Part shown: positions 1 to 13,757 of the stretch, in pieces | Numbering within the stretch: position 1 is the stretch's first letter | Layout of the letters: every line of letters starts with the position of its first letter | NCBI RefSeq assembly: GCF_002865645.1 | Contig: NW_020194559.1 | Location: 434,001 to 498,000, forward strand | Length of the DNA stretch: 64,000 nucleotides | From: Hyaloscypha bicolor E | Taxonomy: Eukaryota > Ascomycota > Leotiomycetes > Helotiales > Hyaloscyphaceae | Direction: 5' to 3' | Notes under the pieces: generated by a model | The model's database searches: none | The model's input: the letters and a program-made list of their open reading frames with translations, nothing else | What the model was told of the DNA's origin: nothing | Position numbers and translations under genes: made by a program

Positions 1-529
1 AATTCCCTATTTATTTTTATATTAAAAGAAATACTTTATATTTAATTCCCGAGATCTAGTAATAGAATTTCATATATTAAGAATACTATCTAGTAATAAT
101 AATTAGATAATAATAAGAAATAAATAATAGTAAAGTTCGTCCGACTTCTAGAATAGTAGTCTAATAATAATATTTTCTAAAAGTTATAAATAATAGTTAG
201 AAGGAAAATTTAAAAGATATATAAAGAGTTAAAAATAATAAGCTTTATTCTAGGTTAAGAAAAGCTCTTATTATTAAATACTTTTTTCTAATTTTTTATA
301 AAAAAACATATTTTACTTTTTCTAATTCTAGTAATTCTAGAATATATATAATAATACTAGTAGTTTTCTTAATTTCCTAAATACTATTTTATTTATAGTA
401 TTCTATAATAGCTTCTTTTTCTAGTTCTATATCTATCCTAAAATATTTATTTATAGATATATACTTATTATTAACTTTATTTTTAGGGAAGTACTAGAAT
501 ATTATAATAAGGTAATATTATAGTAGTAG
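1..529. other. AT-rich decayed sequence, no gene seen
   Basis: This stretch is very AT-rich, dense in TA dinucleotides and stop codons in all frames. I recognise no domain, terminal repeat or RNA gene here. It resembles the RIP-mutated retrotransposon sequence that follows and is probably a repeat remnant, but its family cannot be named from what I see. Confidence 0.5.
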
Positions 530-640
530 TAAAGAGCTTGAATTGAGCTGAAGGCTGCCTGCCAGGCTAAAAGCATTGGCTACACGCTAAGTCACGTGCA
601 GTGACACCACGTGACTAGTGCCACGTAACATAGAATTTAT
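530..640. other. GC-normal island with CACGTG inverted repeat
   Basis: About 100 bases of ordinary composition sit inside AT-rich decay. They contain a 9-bp inverted repeat, AGTCACGTG at 590-598 and CACGTGACT at 608-616, separated by 9 bases, with another CACGT just beyond. Similar CACGTG-rich tracts occur in the hAT-like element at 35.5 kb and in the GC island at 12.57 kb. It may be a fragment of a short transposable element or an LTR part that escaped RIP. No coding potential is seen. Confidence 0.4.
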
Positions 641-3600
641 CTCTTTTAATAAATTACTTAAGTTAATTCCCAGTATATATTCTTTAAAGTATAGTATTAT
701 TAAGTTCTTCTAGTATATAGTATTCTTTTAATTAATCTATATACTTTATTTTATATAGGTCAAGGTAGTAATATAATAGCTTTATATTTCTTAACTTGTT
801 TTAATTTATTAATTTAATATTATATATAAGAACCAGATCCTTTTTAGAAATAGGCTTTAAATAAATCTAATAAATAATATTAAATTACTTCTTTTTCTTT
901 TAGTATCTTCTGTCTTTCTTTATTCTAGCTTCTTTAATATTTTTATTTCTTATTTATATTTACTTTATATATATTTCCAGAAGTATTTCTTTATAGTAAA
1001 CTTTATCTTATTTAAGTATTCTCTAAATTAAAAAGCATATTTCTATAAATAATATAGTTTCTTTATTATAAACTATATAAAAAAAGTAAATCCAGTTAGT
1101 TTATATATAGTAATTTAGTTAATAAATAGAATATATAATAATAAATCTACTTAAGGCTTCTTTTTACTTATTATAAGTATAATAAATACTTGAATAATTA
1201 GTTAATATCTTCTTTTAATTATACTATTTTTTTTAAAAATTATAGGCCAAAATAATAATTCTATTAATTTCTAGCTTATTAAGTTCCTAAATTACTATTT
1301 CTTTAAATTCCGATCTACTATTTATCTTAAGCTATCTAAATAAACTATACTTATAAATAATTTCTTCCTAAATAAACTTAGTAATCTTCTTACTAATTAG
1401 GTTCTTTAAAGGTCTAGCTTTAACTTATTCTAAGAAGTTATTTCTAGTAATAACTAATGAGTTATATCCTTTATAATCTAGTAATTTAATTATATTAATC
1501 CCAAGATAATAGAAAAGAAATATAGCTTTTATTAAATATAAAACTTCTTTTTATTTTCTTTTATTCTTATACTAATAGATCTTATAGGTATTTATATATT
1601 TCTATATATAATTATAGTAATCCTTCTAGTAATAATAATTAGCTATTAAATAAAAAGTATTTTCTTTTCTAGTATATCTAATCTTATTATATAGCTTTTT
1701 AATAATAATTTCCCTTTACTCTTAATTATTAATAATAAGCCAAGGCAAGTATATTTTAAATATAACTTTCTATAATAATTAATCTCTTATATTATAATTT
1801 AAAGCTTTTTTATTTAATTTTCGAAACTTGGCTCTAGATATTTCTTCTAGTTTAGAGAATATTATAAAGTATTATATAATATTCTAGTATTATTCGGAAT
1901 AGCTATTATCTAAAGAATCTAATAAAATAGTTAGGTTATTAAGTAAAGTATAGGAATTAGTATTATTATTTACTATTTTACTAGAGGTTATATATAAAAG
2001 ACTATAGCCTTTATTATATAATTTCCGGATATTATTATTTTTTAATATTACTAATTCGCTTCCAGATATAGTAAGGCTTTAATTATTAATCTCTAGTAAC
2101 TAGATACTATTATCTAAATATCTAGTAAAAGTCTTAGGAATCTAATTCCTTAAAATAATATTATATAACTAAACCGGAACTGCTTTCTTTAACTAAACTT
2201 TCTGTCTAATAAATACTATTCTAATAGTATTAAGCTCTATTACTAATTATTTATTAATATCTTTATTATCTTTAGTATTATCTTCTTACTATAGGTATCT
2301 TAATAATTCATTAGTAGTAATATACTTAATTTCTTTAATATATTTAACTTTAAAATCAAATAGTTAAATTTATACTAGCTAGTAAGTAACTAGAGCTTTA
2401 GGAAAATTTATAGCTATTTTACTTAACTATATAATAAGTATATTAGTATCTAGTTCAAGGATAAAATAAACTCTATATAGCCAGAATTATACTTTTTATA
2501 AATACTTTACTAGTTCTTAATATTCTTTCTTAATAGTATTATATCTTTATTTAGTATTATTTTAGATTCTAGACTTATATTATATAACTTTCTTTTTTAC
2601 TTTATTATTATATTAACTAAGAGTTCTACCCTATTTATCCAGGCTAGTATTTATTACTAATATAATTATTCCCTAATCTTCTAATAAATTATAGTATAGC
2701 TTATAAAATATTAGAATAATAATAAGCTTTTCTTAAAGAATTCATATAGCTAGTACTTATTTATTACTCTAGTTCTATATTATATCTTTCCTTATTAAAT
2801 AGTAAATGGGTTTAATAATAATTATAAAGCCTTTAATTCAAATATAATAATAAATAATAATTCTAATAAATGCCTTACTTTTAGTTATATTATTATAATA
2901 TTCTTATCTTAAGATTTTAGTAATTCCTAAGCTTAAAGGGCTTCTTTTAAATACTTTATAAATAAAGCTAATAATAATTATATTATTATAATAGAACTAT
3001 AATTTTTCTCTAATACTAGTTCTGGCTTATTTAACTTTATCTAAAGTTATATTTAGATTTTAAAGGTATTCGAATATAAAATACCAAATTCCGGGTAAAA
3101 TAAGCTATTTATTATAATCTATATAAGGTCTCCTAACTCTAATATTATTAATAAATAATATAGTAATTTTAGGAAATAGATTCTCTAGAATAGTTATAAT
3201 AATTCATATAAATTATATAACGGAATTAATAGCTTCCTAAGATAATATAGTTATTCTTAATAGCCCTAAAAATATTATAAATATAATTAAATCTCTATTA
3301 TAAGTATCTAGTATAGGTTAATTATATTCGGAAAAGAAATTAATTAGAAAGATATAAATATATCTAGTAAATTCCTTTAAGATCTTATTAATAAACAAGA
3401 ATAAGTTAGTATTTTATAGAATTACTAAATTTATTTTTATAGTAGTATTAATTAGTTTATAAATCCTAGTAATCTTTTTTATAATCAAGAATTATGAATT
3501 TTAATAAGATCTATTATATTTCTTAAGAACTTTATAATCTAGGCATTTTAATAATATTTTTACTATTATTAGTACTAGAGCTTTAGAATATAGGAAATTC

Positions 3601-6600
3601 TTCTCTTACTAGGCTTTATACTTAATAGTCTTAATTAGAATAAATAAGCTAATATTTTTATAAACTTTTTCTATTTTTTTCTAATTAAATATAATTATAC
3701 TTTCTTAATTAATTATTAATTCTTAAAATATAGCTAGTTTCTTTTCCCAGAGCTAGTTACTAATATCTAATTATTTAAGACATTCCGGAATAAGTTATAA
3801 AGCTCTTAAAATAGCTAATATCTTTAGTAAAAAATAGTTCTTATATTTTCTAATATGCTTTTATAGGTATTCTCTAGTTTTAGATCTCTTAAACTAGTTT
3901 AGATATTTATTAGAGCCTTTTCTAGTTCTATTATTAGTATTTACTAGTTAACCTTTCTTGTTTTTTATTTTATATATTCCTATAACTAGAAATAAATTAT
4001 AGTTATTATTTTTTTTTTTTTTAAGAATTATAGCTATTTTCTCTAATATTCTTTTTATCTAATTTCCGGAGTTTATAACTTTTTTACTTAGCTTTTTCCT
4101 AGTTAGATATAAAGAGTATCTTTTTATCTAGTATTTTAATATATCTTCCTTAAGCTCTTATATATTTCAGAATTCTTTCTAGTCTTGAGTTTTATATTTC
4201 TTAGCTTCGGAAATATATTTCTTTATTATTAGGAGATATTATTTTATTTTTTCTTTAGAAATATCTTTACTTAATATTCTTTTTATTTCTTTTTCTATTA
4301 AATCCGGAACTATACTTAATAATACTCTAATTAAAGCCTTTTCTGCTTTAGTTTCCCTAAAAATATTATTAATTTCCTAAATTCCTAAATCCAAAATAAA
4401 AGAACTTATAAGAAATCCTAATATCTTTCTATTTTCCCTAATATTATTACTAGTTATAATACTAGACTCTATTTTTCCTTTTTATTTTCTATTTCTTATT
4501 TTATATTACTTAATTCTTTAACTTTAGAAGCTTAGTATTCTTAAACTATTACTTTTTTCTGCTTTCTAGTATTCTTTAAAAATAAAATAATTATAATAGT
4601 ATAGGTATTCTAGTTATTTTTAGAATTAGTAAATCTTTTATCTTATAAATTATTACTTTTATATATAATATTTATTTTTATTTTTACTAAGAATAATTAA
4701 CTAAACAGGATCTTTAAAGCTTTTTTAACTAGGAAAAACATATTTTTATATCTTATTCTATTTATAACCTTAGCTTTAAGCTTTATTATTTCTATAAATT
4801 CAAATTCTATCCTAGTAATAATAAATATTTAATAATCTATAGTATTATATATTACTTTATTAATATTTCTAGAAATCTTTTCGAGAAAATATTAATTTTA
4901 GCTCTAGTATTAATTATTTTTTTATATTTAATATTTCCTTAAAATCCTCGAAATATAAATTAGAGATATAGAGATTATATAATATATTTATAAGCTATTA
5001 ATATCCGAATATTAATACTATTATTTTTAAATTAAATAATTCTATTAATATTAGATATCTGAACTAGTATTTCTAATTTCTTAAATATTCTATTTATTAT
5101 ATAAACTATAGCTACTAGTTCTATATATTTCCTAGTATATCTAACTATATTTAATATAATAGTATTTCCTATTTATAAAATAATAAAATAGGAAGTATTA
5201 TTCTTAATTTATTAGTTTTAAAATATAATAACTAAATCTAGTATTTTTAAAATATTAATAAGTATTCTTATTTCTTTCTAAGTTTTTAGAAATAAAATAG
5301 TTATTTTCCTTAGTAATCTTATTAGAATATTATTAATTTTGGAAGTCTTATATTTATTATAATTAAGAATATACTAGGTTCCTAATTTGTTTTATTTATT
5401 TCTAGAAGTATTAATATTTATATCCTTAGCTAGGCTATTTTCTTATTTATTATTTCTTAAAGTAGTATTTTTCTGGCCTCTTATATAAGGTAGCTTTTCT
5501 TTTATTCTAGCTTACTTTTAGAAAACCTCTTTAGCTATTTCTATCTTTTTTTCTTTTCTTCTTAATAAGAAATCTATTATAATATTAATAGAAATATTAT
5601 TTATAACCAAATCTTAATATTATTTATTAATTCCAGAACCTAAAGTATTAGTAATTCTAATATAATTTCTTCTAAGGCAAAGTAGCTATTTAGATTTCCT
5701 AGATATAACTTACTTGCTTCTATATATAGATCCCGGTTAGCTAGTTCTCTTTTCTTTTTCTTACCTAGTAAACTAGGTATTTCCTATTAATTTTTAGATA
5801 TTTTTGAATTAAGTATTTAAATTATAGTCAAATTTTCTTTTTCGGACTTAGGAAATAATTTAATTAAACTACTAGTACTTACTAGTAAGAAAAAAGGAAA
5901 TACTTTCTTATCTAGGCTTAAATAGCCTTTTATATTATCTTCTATTAAATTAGTAAGTATATCTATAATTTATAAGTTTTTCTATTAATAAGTAATAAAA
6001 CCAAGAAATATAAATATATTCTAAATTAATATTATTATTCTTATTCCTGCTATAATACTTATAATAAATTCGTTTTCTCGGTTCTAAGTTTATATTATAG
6101 GCTATATTAACTTAAGTAATATTCTCTAATTATACTTAAAACTAACTTTCTCTAAAATATAGTTATTTAGACTTTTTATCTATTTTAGCTTAACTATTAT
6201 AGCTATTATAGTATTTTTTATAACCTTTACTATAAATTCTAGTATATTTTTCTCGAAAACCCGAATTATATTTACTAGGCTATTAATATTATTATACTAG
6301 CTATATCTATTATAATTAACTAGGTTATATAAGTAGGCTATAGATATTTTACTAAATTATAATAATAGTTATATTAAGTTATTTCTATAGGTTTTCTTGA
6401 ATTATAGTAATAATAAATAGTTTTTCTAGACTTCTTACTAGTTAATTAATATTATTTCTTTTAAGTTTACTACTTTTAGTAAGTTTTATATAATTAGTTA
6501 TAGGCTGGGTTCTTTTCTTACTTATATTTATAATAGTTTTAGGAAATATAACAAGAGAAACTAATAAGGAATAATTATTTTCAAGTTTAGGAACTATATT

Positions 6601-8190
6601 ATAAACTATTATATTTAAGTATTTTTATTTAAATTTAGATATATCTAGGTTATTAGTAATATTAAAATAGTACTTTTTCTTTTTATACTAATAGAATATT
6701 ATTATTTTCTTATATATCTTATTATATTTATAGATAGAAATATTTATAAGTTTAAAGTTCGTATTCTTAAGAATATAATTTCTTACTAGAATAAATAATT
6801 CTCTTATAAATTCTCGATACTAAGTAATTTTATCTATTTCTTTTCTTTTTAGTAATTTCTTTAATACTTTATTAAATATATTAATATAAGACTTAGAAAC
6901 GATTTCTCTATCCTAAGCTTATATAATAATCTAATTAAGAAAGTTATAACTAATTTTAAATATTTCCTAGTTATATTCTCGGAATTTCTTTAGTAAGGCT
7001 TTAAAAAACTTGGTTTCTTAGTAATTTCCTGGATTATTAGTATAGTATTCTAATATAGCCTTAATCTAATTCTTATAAATAAGTAAAATATAATAGATAA
7101 TTCTCTTTTTTTTAGTATTATTAGAAATATAATAGTTCTTATATATATTTATATATTATTCCAAGAATATAAAAATATTATTTTCCTAAAACTATAGTAT
7201 TCTAGAAGCTCTTATAAATAGTAGATTTAAACCTAGTATTAGTATATACTTATTCTTAGCTATATTAATCTTAATAACTTTTTTATAGTTAATTATAGAG
7301 TTTCTATATCTGAGACTTCTATTAATAAGGTTCCTAAAAAGCTAATTTCTTATTTAAATATATTTTTTAATTTAGGAACCGGAATTAGAAAGAAACTAGT
7401 TAATAATAATAAATATAGTTAAGATTTAAGTTTTAGTATTAGTAATAATAAAGTAATAGCTTTTCTAATCTTATTTCTATTACTTATATTTTTTTTCTAT
7501 TTCTTTAGCTTAATATTTATAGTATTTTCTCTTAATTTTACTAATTTTACTAATTTTTCTTTCTTTTCTTTATTTAGTATTTTTTTTCTTTTTTTAGAAG
7601 CTTTTCTAGTTTATTTATATAATTTCTTATTTCTAATTTCTTTTTAATTCTTATTTCCGATTTCTGTTTATTATTTTATTTAAATTTAAAGATATTTCCT
7701 TTTTTAAATATTTTTTCCGGACTTAGAAATAAGCTTTTCTACTAAAACTAATATTATTTCTATTCCGGTCTTTATTATAACTAAAAATAATATATAAATT
7801 AATAATATAACTTTATTTCTAAATATTAAAGTCTATTTCTAACTAAAGTCTAACTTATATTATTTTAGTATATTATTTCTTATTTTGTTTTCTTTACTTC
7901 TTTTTCTTCTATAATTAGCCTCTATTTCTATTATTCCTATATATTATACTAGTAATTATATCTTATAGCTAACCTATATTCAAATTACTAGATATATTAG
8001 AAATTAATATAAGATACTAAAATTAATACTTATATATCTTTAATATTTTAGCTTTAGGCTTAAGGTATTATAATAGTTCTTTTCTTTCCTAACTTACTAA
8101 GCTAATAATTCGCCTTATAAATATTTCTTAGAACTTTATAAGAGTATTACCTTAATTATAAAGTTTTTATTTTTCCTATATTACTTATTA
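641..8190 (-). mobile_element. RIP-mutated Ty3/gypsy-type retrotransposon remnant, minus strand
   Basis: Reading the minus strand from about 3700 down to 2650 gives a decayed Ty3/gypsy reverse transcriptase. At about 3190-3120 is a block reading FINNIRVRRP, which corresponds to the FIDDIGVKGP catalytic block of one fungal gypsy lineage, with both Asp changed to Asn. It is preceded by FPKIT and followed by LPGIWYFIFEYL, matching the PGIRRFVxEH segment of that lineage. RNase H and integrase should lie below 2600, and gag and protease between about 4000 and 8000, but I could not define them or the LTRs. Stop codons interrupt every frame, so this is a dead copy. The outer limits are approximate and more than one element could be present. 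Confidence 0.6.
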
Positions 8191-8194
8191 TAAA

Positions 8195-8450
8195 ATATAT
8201 AAGAGGAAAACTATAATAAGATAAAAATCTATATAAAGTATATTAGAATATAAAACGTAACTTAATAATAAAATAATAAATTAAAAGTATAAATAGTAAA
8301 GTATAAATAATATATAATATATAAAAGCTTAATTAATTAAATATTTATAAGGGATTATTTTCTAGAACTATAGAAAAACTAGCTTTCTTATATAATTTCT
8401 ATAAGTTATATATAAAAGGCTATAGCCTTTATTATATAACTAAAACCTTA
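8195..8450 (+). repeat. Dispersed repeat shared with the window's right end
   Basis: About 250 bases here match 63757-64000 closely in the same orientation, including TAAGGGATTATT (8350-8361) and the terminal palindrome containing GGCTATAGCC. Most differences are transitions of the RIP type. In both places the repeat lies next to Ty3/gypsy coding remnants. It may be part of an LTR or of a separate element. The other ends are not visible. Confidence 0.6.
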
Positions 8451-11400
8451 AAACTGCTAAAATAATATAATTTTTGAAAAGTATAGCCTGCTATATTATA
8501 TTATATATAACCTATATATAATTATTATATAATAATATTTATAAAATATACTTTACAAATATTAAATAAGGCTTAATAAAAGCTTTATAAAAGCGCTTTA
8601 TTCTTTTTATTTCTAAGAAAAATAAAGGCTAATACTTTTATATTAATTAAATTATAACTAAGAATTAATATATGCTTTTTTTTATTAATAAAACTCTTAA
8701 TTAGCTTTAAAAAAACCAAGATTTTTATAAAGTTAAATATTAAAAATATATATTATTAAATAAGAATTCATAAAAAATAAAAATAAAAATAACTTTTAAG
8801 ATTTATTATAGCTATTTTAAATATCTTATAATATTTTTTAGGCTAACTAATATATTAGTTATATTTCAAGTATATATTAATTCTATTTTTATAAAACCTT
8901 TAAATTATTTTATATTTATATATTTAAATAATATTTTTATTTATTTCCGAAATAAGAATAAATATTATAATTATATTTATTAAAAACTTAATAAATATAA
9001 GTTTAATATTAAATAAATTAAATTCTTAAGCTTTTTTATTAAAATAAAAAATATTTAAACAAATTTTAAATAAATTTATAATATTATAAAATAACTAAAA
9101 TTATATTTATTTTATAATATTTAAATATTTCTTAAATATTTCTAATTTTTATTATGAGTTTATTTATTATTACTTTTAAATAATTATAAGCTTAATAAAT
9201 TTCTGAAAAAAAAATAACTAAAAGCTTTAATTATAATACTCGTTTTAATTTAATTTAATTTATTTTATAAAAGATTTATATTAAAACTAATATATTAAAG
9301 TTTATAATTACTAGTATTATTTTATAATAAGTTAATTCTAGTAATAGCTTAAAAAGTACTAGTATTTAATAATATTCTAGTTTCGAAAACTTTCTAGAAC
9401 TAAATATATTTATAATATTTATAATAAAAAGCTATTTATAATTATTAAAGCTTCTAAATATTAGTATTATTAATTTAAAAGAACTAGATTTATAATTAAG
9501 ATTATTATAAATTATAATAATCTTAAATACTATATAAAAATAAGGTATTTAAAGAATTATTAAATATATTAAATAATTTATTTTATAATATATAATTTTA
9601 ATATTATTTATTATAAAGATATTTTAAATCTTATAAATAAATTTAATAAAAGGCTTAATTATAAAAAAGGCCTTATTAATGTATTTTAGCTTTTATAATT
9701 ATAATTTAAAAGTTCTTATAAATATCTAAAGAGTTTTTTCCTTAAAATAAGTATTATTTAATATTTATTATATTTATAATAGCTAAAAATAAATATTTGC
9801 TATAAAATAAATAAATAATTTTATAAATTTCTTAATTATAAAACTAGTTAAGAAATAAAATATAAGGAAATATTTTAAAACTAAAATAATAAAAGTATTT
9901 ATAATTATATTATTTAATAAAACTAAAAACTCCCGATTTCTCGAGTTTTTAAATTAAATAATTATAAATATTTAATACCTTATATATAAATATATATAAT
10001 TATTAAAAGAGCTATAATATTAGTTTATTTATTTGAATTTCTTTTAAATATTATTCAGGTAATTTAAAGAAATAATTTTTAATATTAGAATATCTTAAAA
10101 TAAAGGCTTAATAAAAGAAATACTATAATAGAAATATAAAACAAGTAGTAATATATAAAGAAGTAAATGGGCTTTTATAGTATGGAATTATAGTATACGA
10201 GTGAGACGTGGAATGAGACAGTAAAGATTAGTTAATTTCTAAGAACTGAAAAGAAAAGCGGAAAATATATATATAAAACTAAATATATAAATATTTAAAG
10301 GTTATTTAATTATATTACGTAACTAATAAGAGTAAAATTCTTATTATAATATTAAAGAAAATAAAATCTCAAGTAATAATTCGGGTTTATTTAAATATTA
10401 TTTAATAGTTATTATATTTAATAATTTTATTTTATATTAAAAAAATATAAAAAAAGATTTTTATAATTATTATTAAAAATATAATATTTATTATAAGTTT
10501 ATTATTATATAAAAATCTGGTTAAAAGTCTCAATTTTAATATAATTCTTATAATTATTAATTAGTACTTTAAAATAATAAAATATATTATATATTACAAA
10601 ATAATTAATTCTCTAAAGTTTATTAAAATTATATAAGAATATGTTTTCTCGATTTTTGACTTTCTTAATAAACTTATTTTTAATTAAAAAATAATATTTA
10701 AATATAGCTTTTTATTTTTAGATATATAAGTAAATATAAAAGTAAAACTAGAACTTAAAATATTACTTGAAATATTATTATAATATTTAAAAGAATAACT
10801 AGTTTGAAAAGCTATTTTTGCGAAATTTATATATAATAACTTAAAATATTAGAGTTTATAAAATATATCTTTTTATATATATTATAAATATTACTTTTAA
10901 TTTCTATAAAATTTTAAGAATAAGATTATAAAAAAAGTATTAATTATATATAAAAAGCTAGAAATCCTTAAAGTAAAATAAAGAAAGCTTAAGAATTTAT
11001 AATATTATATATAAAATAACTAGAAAACTTATTATAATAAGTATTAATTAATTAAATATTATTTTAAAAAAGCCTAAATAATATTATTAATAAGAAATAT
11101 TAAATTTAAAATAAGAAAACTCAATTTAAAATTTATAAGTTTATTTAAAATTCTTAAATATATTAATAATTTAATATATAATTATCTATATTTAACTTTT
11201 TATATTTCTTTTCTTAAGAAAGATATAATAAAAAAGAATTAAAAGCTATATTTATATTTCTTTAAAAAAACTTCCGGAATTAGTAAATAAAAATAAAATA
11301 AAAATAAGAAATAAAAGTTATTATTAATTATTAATAAGATAATAAAAGCAAGAAGTACTAGTATTTAATTAAATAAAAAGCTTAGCTAGAAAATAATAAT

Positions 11401-12240
11401 ATTTAACTATTTGCTTTTTTCAATTTTAAGAATTTTAAAAATCTCTTAAAATTATATAATAAAAACTATAATTTAAAATCTGAAATTATTTTTCAATAAT
11501 TTCTTAAAATTAAAAAAAAATCTAAATTATTAAGAAAAAGGCTATTTAAAAAAAGAGAAAACCTAAATAATTAAGAAAAGGCTAGAAATAATAATTAAAA
11601 TATTCTTTTTCGGGGTTTTTTATTTATAAAAGTTTTTAAGGTTTTATTAAAGCTTATAAAAATTATATTTAAATATTAAAAAATATTTAAAATTAAGAAA
11701 AGTTTATTATAAGTAAACTAGTTATAAGCATTTTAATTAAATAAAACTTTAAGTCTTATAAATTTTAATTTCTAAAGTAAAAATACTAAATACTAGCTTT
11801 ATTTAAGACTTAATAAAGAAATTAAGAAAAGTATAAAAAGAACTTATAATAGCTATATATATCGAGTAAAAGGCTTAAACTTTTAAAATTAAATTTTAAA
11901 TAATTATAATTATTAAATTTTTATTACCTGAAATACTAAAGTTAAATTATTTAATAATTTTAATAATTTTAATAAAAATAAGATTAATATCTTAATATCT
12001 TAATATAAATATTAAGATATTCTTTTAAGGAATTAATAAATATTTAAATGTATTAAGAAAACTTATTTTTAAAATATTAGCTCAAGTTATATTCTTATTA
12101 GTATTTTTTAAAATGTAAGAAAGAATTTTAAATCTTATTAAACTTTTTCTAGTTTTCAAAGATCTAATTAATAATATTATTTAGAATATATTTCGAGAAA
12201 TTTCTTAAAGATTATAATAATATTTTCCTAAAACTAATAA
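8451..12240 (+). mobile_element. RIP-mutated Ty3/gypsy pol remnant (second lineage), plus strand
   Basis: Plus-strand reading shows a Ty3/gypsy pol in normal order. RT: about 8860-9090 contains IYLNNIFIYF, equivalent to VYLDDILIYS with both Asp now Asn, then a KFLSFFIK segment matching the conserved FLGHIVS region. RNase H: about 9230-9670 includes a YIKTNILKF block (normally IETDAS) and IITDYNNLKYF-like residues. Integrase: about 10530-10900 begins like the ILVIVDRxSKM motif and ends near FAKFIYNNL (normally FAEFAYNNS). Many stops interrupt all of these, so the copy is dead. The 5' part with gag is missing, probably cut near 8450. A slightly GC-richer patch lies at 10165-10260. The decay to 12240 shows nothing recognisable. 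Confidence 0.65.
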
Positions 12241-12491
12241 GCTTTTAAAAAATTATAAGAAATCTGAAATTGTATTTTCTTAAATAAATATTAAAGCTAA
12301 ATGTGAGGTGTTTGTTGGTAGGTAATAAGACAATAGAATGAATTAGTGAGTTGTGAAACCACAGTATTAAATTCAGTACAGAACTAATCTCTGTCCCTCT
12401 TGTGAGGTCCAGGGAAGCCCCCTCTAAATAGGAGGACCCGATAACGTACATATAATTAGTGATTTATAAGCCTAATGCTTATGATGTAAAT

Positions 12492-12600
12492 AGTGGTTGG
12501 TTGTGAAGTCGAAGGGCCTCCGATCTCCCTAATCGACACCCGCGATATCCGAGGTTCGTCACATGCTCTTAAGTCACGTGCGACCCTGCACACATCACAC
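12492..12600. other. GC-normal unexplained segment
   Basis: This segment follows the left inverted-repeat arm and has ordinary composition, with a TAAGTCACGTGCG string near 12569. No open reading frame or RNA structure is evident. It ends abruptly into AT-rich sequence at about 12601. It may be a protected end of the surrounding element. Confidence 0.35.
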
Positions 12601-13531
12601 TAAAGAACTTATTAAAGTATAAGATTTAAAACCCTTATTATAATAATTATAATTCTTTTTATTAAAAGCTATTATATATAAAATAAAAGAATTAATAAAT
12701 AAATACTTAAAGCATTTCAAGTATTTATTAGTAATTAAAAAGAAAGCTATAAAGTTACTTTTATACTTGAAATATTAGTAAATAATAAAGCTAAATATTA
12801 TAAAATTAATTAGAATTAATTAAAAAAGACTTAAAGAAACAAAAAAAAAGCTAGAAAATAATAATAAAAATAGTTATTATATATATAATTACTAGAAAAG
12901 AAAAAAGTATATAGTAATATAAAAAGGTTCTTAAATATTAGTAAAGAATTACCTGAATTAATTATTTAGATTTTATATTAGTTTTAATTAGAAACTAGTA
13001 TAATTAATTAATATATGCTTTTAAGAGCTTATAAATAATTTTTAAAACCTTAAAAATATTTATATAAGTTTCTTATATAAATATTTTATTAAATTCTTTT
13101 TATAAAGCTATTTAGATTATTCTAATATAATATTAATTTCGTAAAGTAATGCCTTAATACTTTAAGCCTAGCTAATTAAAATACTTAGTTTTCAAATAAA
13201 ATCGCGATTATAAATTAGCTCTTATATTTAGAATGTAATTATTAATTCTTTTTACTTATTTAGCTTTAATCTAATTAAATAGTTCTTATATTTATTACTT
13301 AAATTATAATAGCGAAATTACTTTCTAAAATACTAGAAGTTTGCTTTAATTAAATAATTAATTAATTAATTATTTTAGTAGAATAAATTAATGAGTTTTA
13401 AAAACAAGATTTTAGAAAAGAAATATAATTATAATATATATAGAGTTATATATAACCAAATTATATATTATAAACCTCAGGTATTATAAGTATTAATTAA
13501 AGAAATTAATAACTTTTATATATTATTATTA

Positions 13532-13757
13532 TCCGTTCCGCTGCCGCCAGCTTTACATGGTCCGTGCATAGCTAAGCGAAAACCAATGAAATGCCGTGTT
13601 TTAAAACTTTAGGGGACGTCTCCCTGAAATTTAGTGATCTGTGCCCTGAACTTTAGCGATATGGTCGCTAAAATATAGTGAGCTTCAGTTGTAAATTTTG
13701 GTGTTCCTTGCTTAGTAATATGCACGGACCATGTAAAGCTGGCGGCAGCGGAACGGA
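13532..13757. mobile_element. 226-bp MITE with near-perfect 40-bp inverted repeats
   Basis: The ends are inverted repeats starting TCCGTTCCGCTGCCGCCAGC and identical for about 39 bases. The element is flanked on both sides by TA, consistent with a TA target duplication as made by Tc1/mariner-type transposases. It has no coding capacity. Its composition is normal although it lies in AT-rich decay next to the right arm of the 12302-13946 element. This suggests a recent insertion, or that it is too short to trigger RIP. The nearby HET gene ends about 270 bases to the right. Confidence 0.8.

Noticed and set aside
12245..12451. 68-codon minus-strand frame over the left inverted-repeat arm
   Set aside because: It spans an AT-rich to GC-normal boundary and the end of an inverted repeat, with no protein-like pattern.
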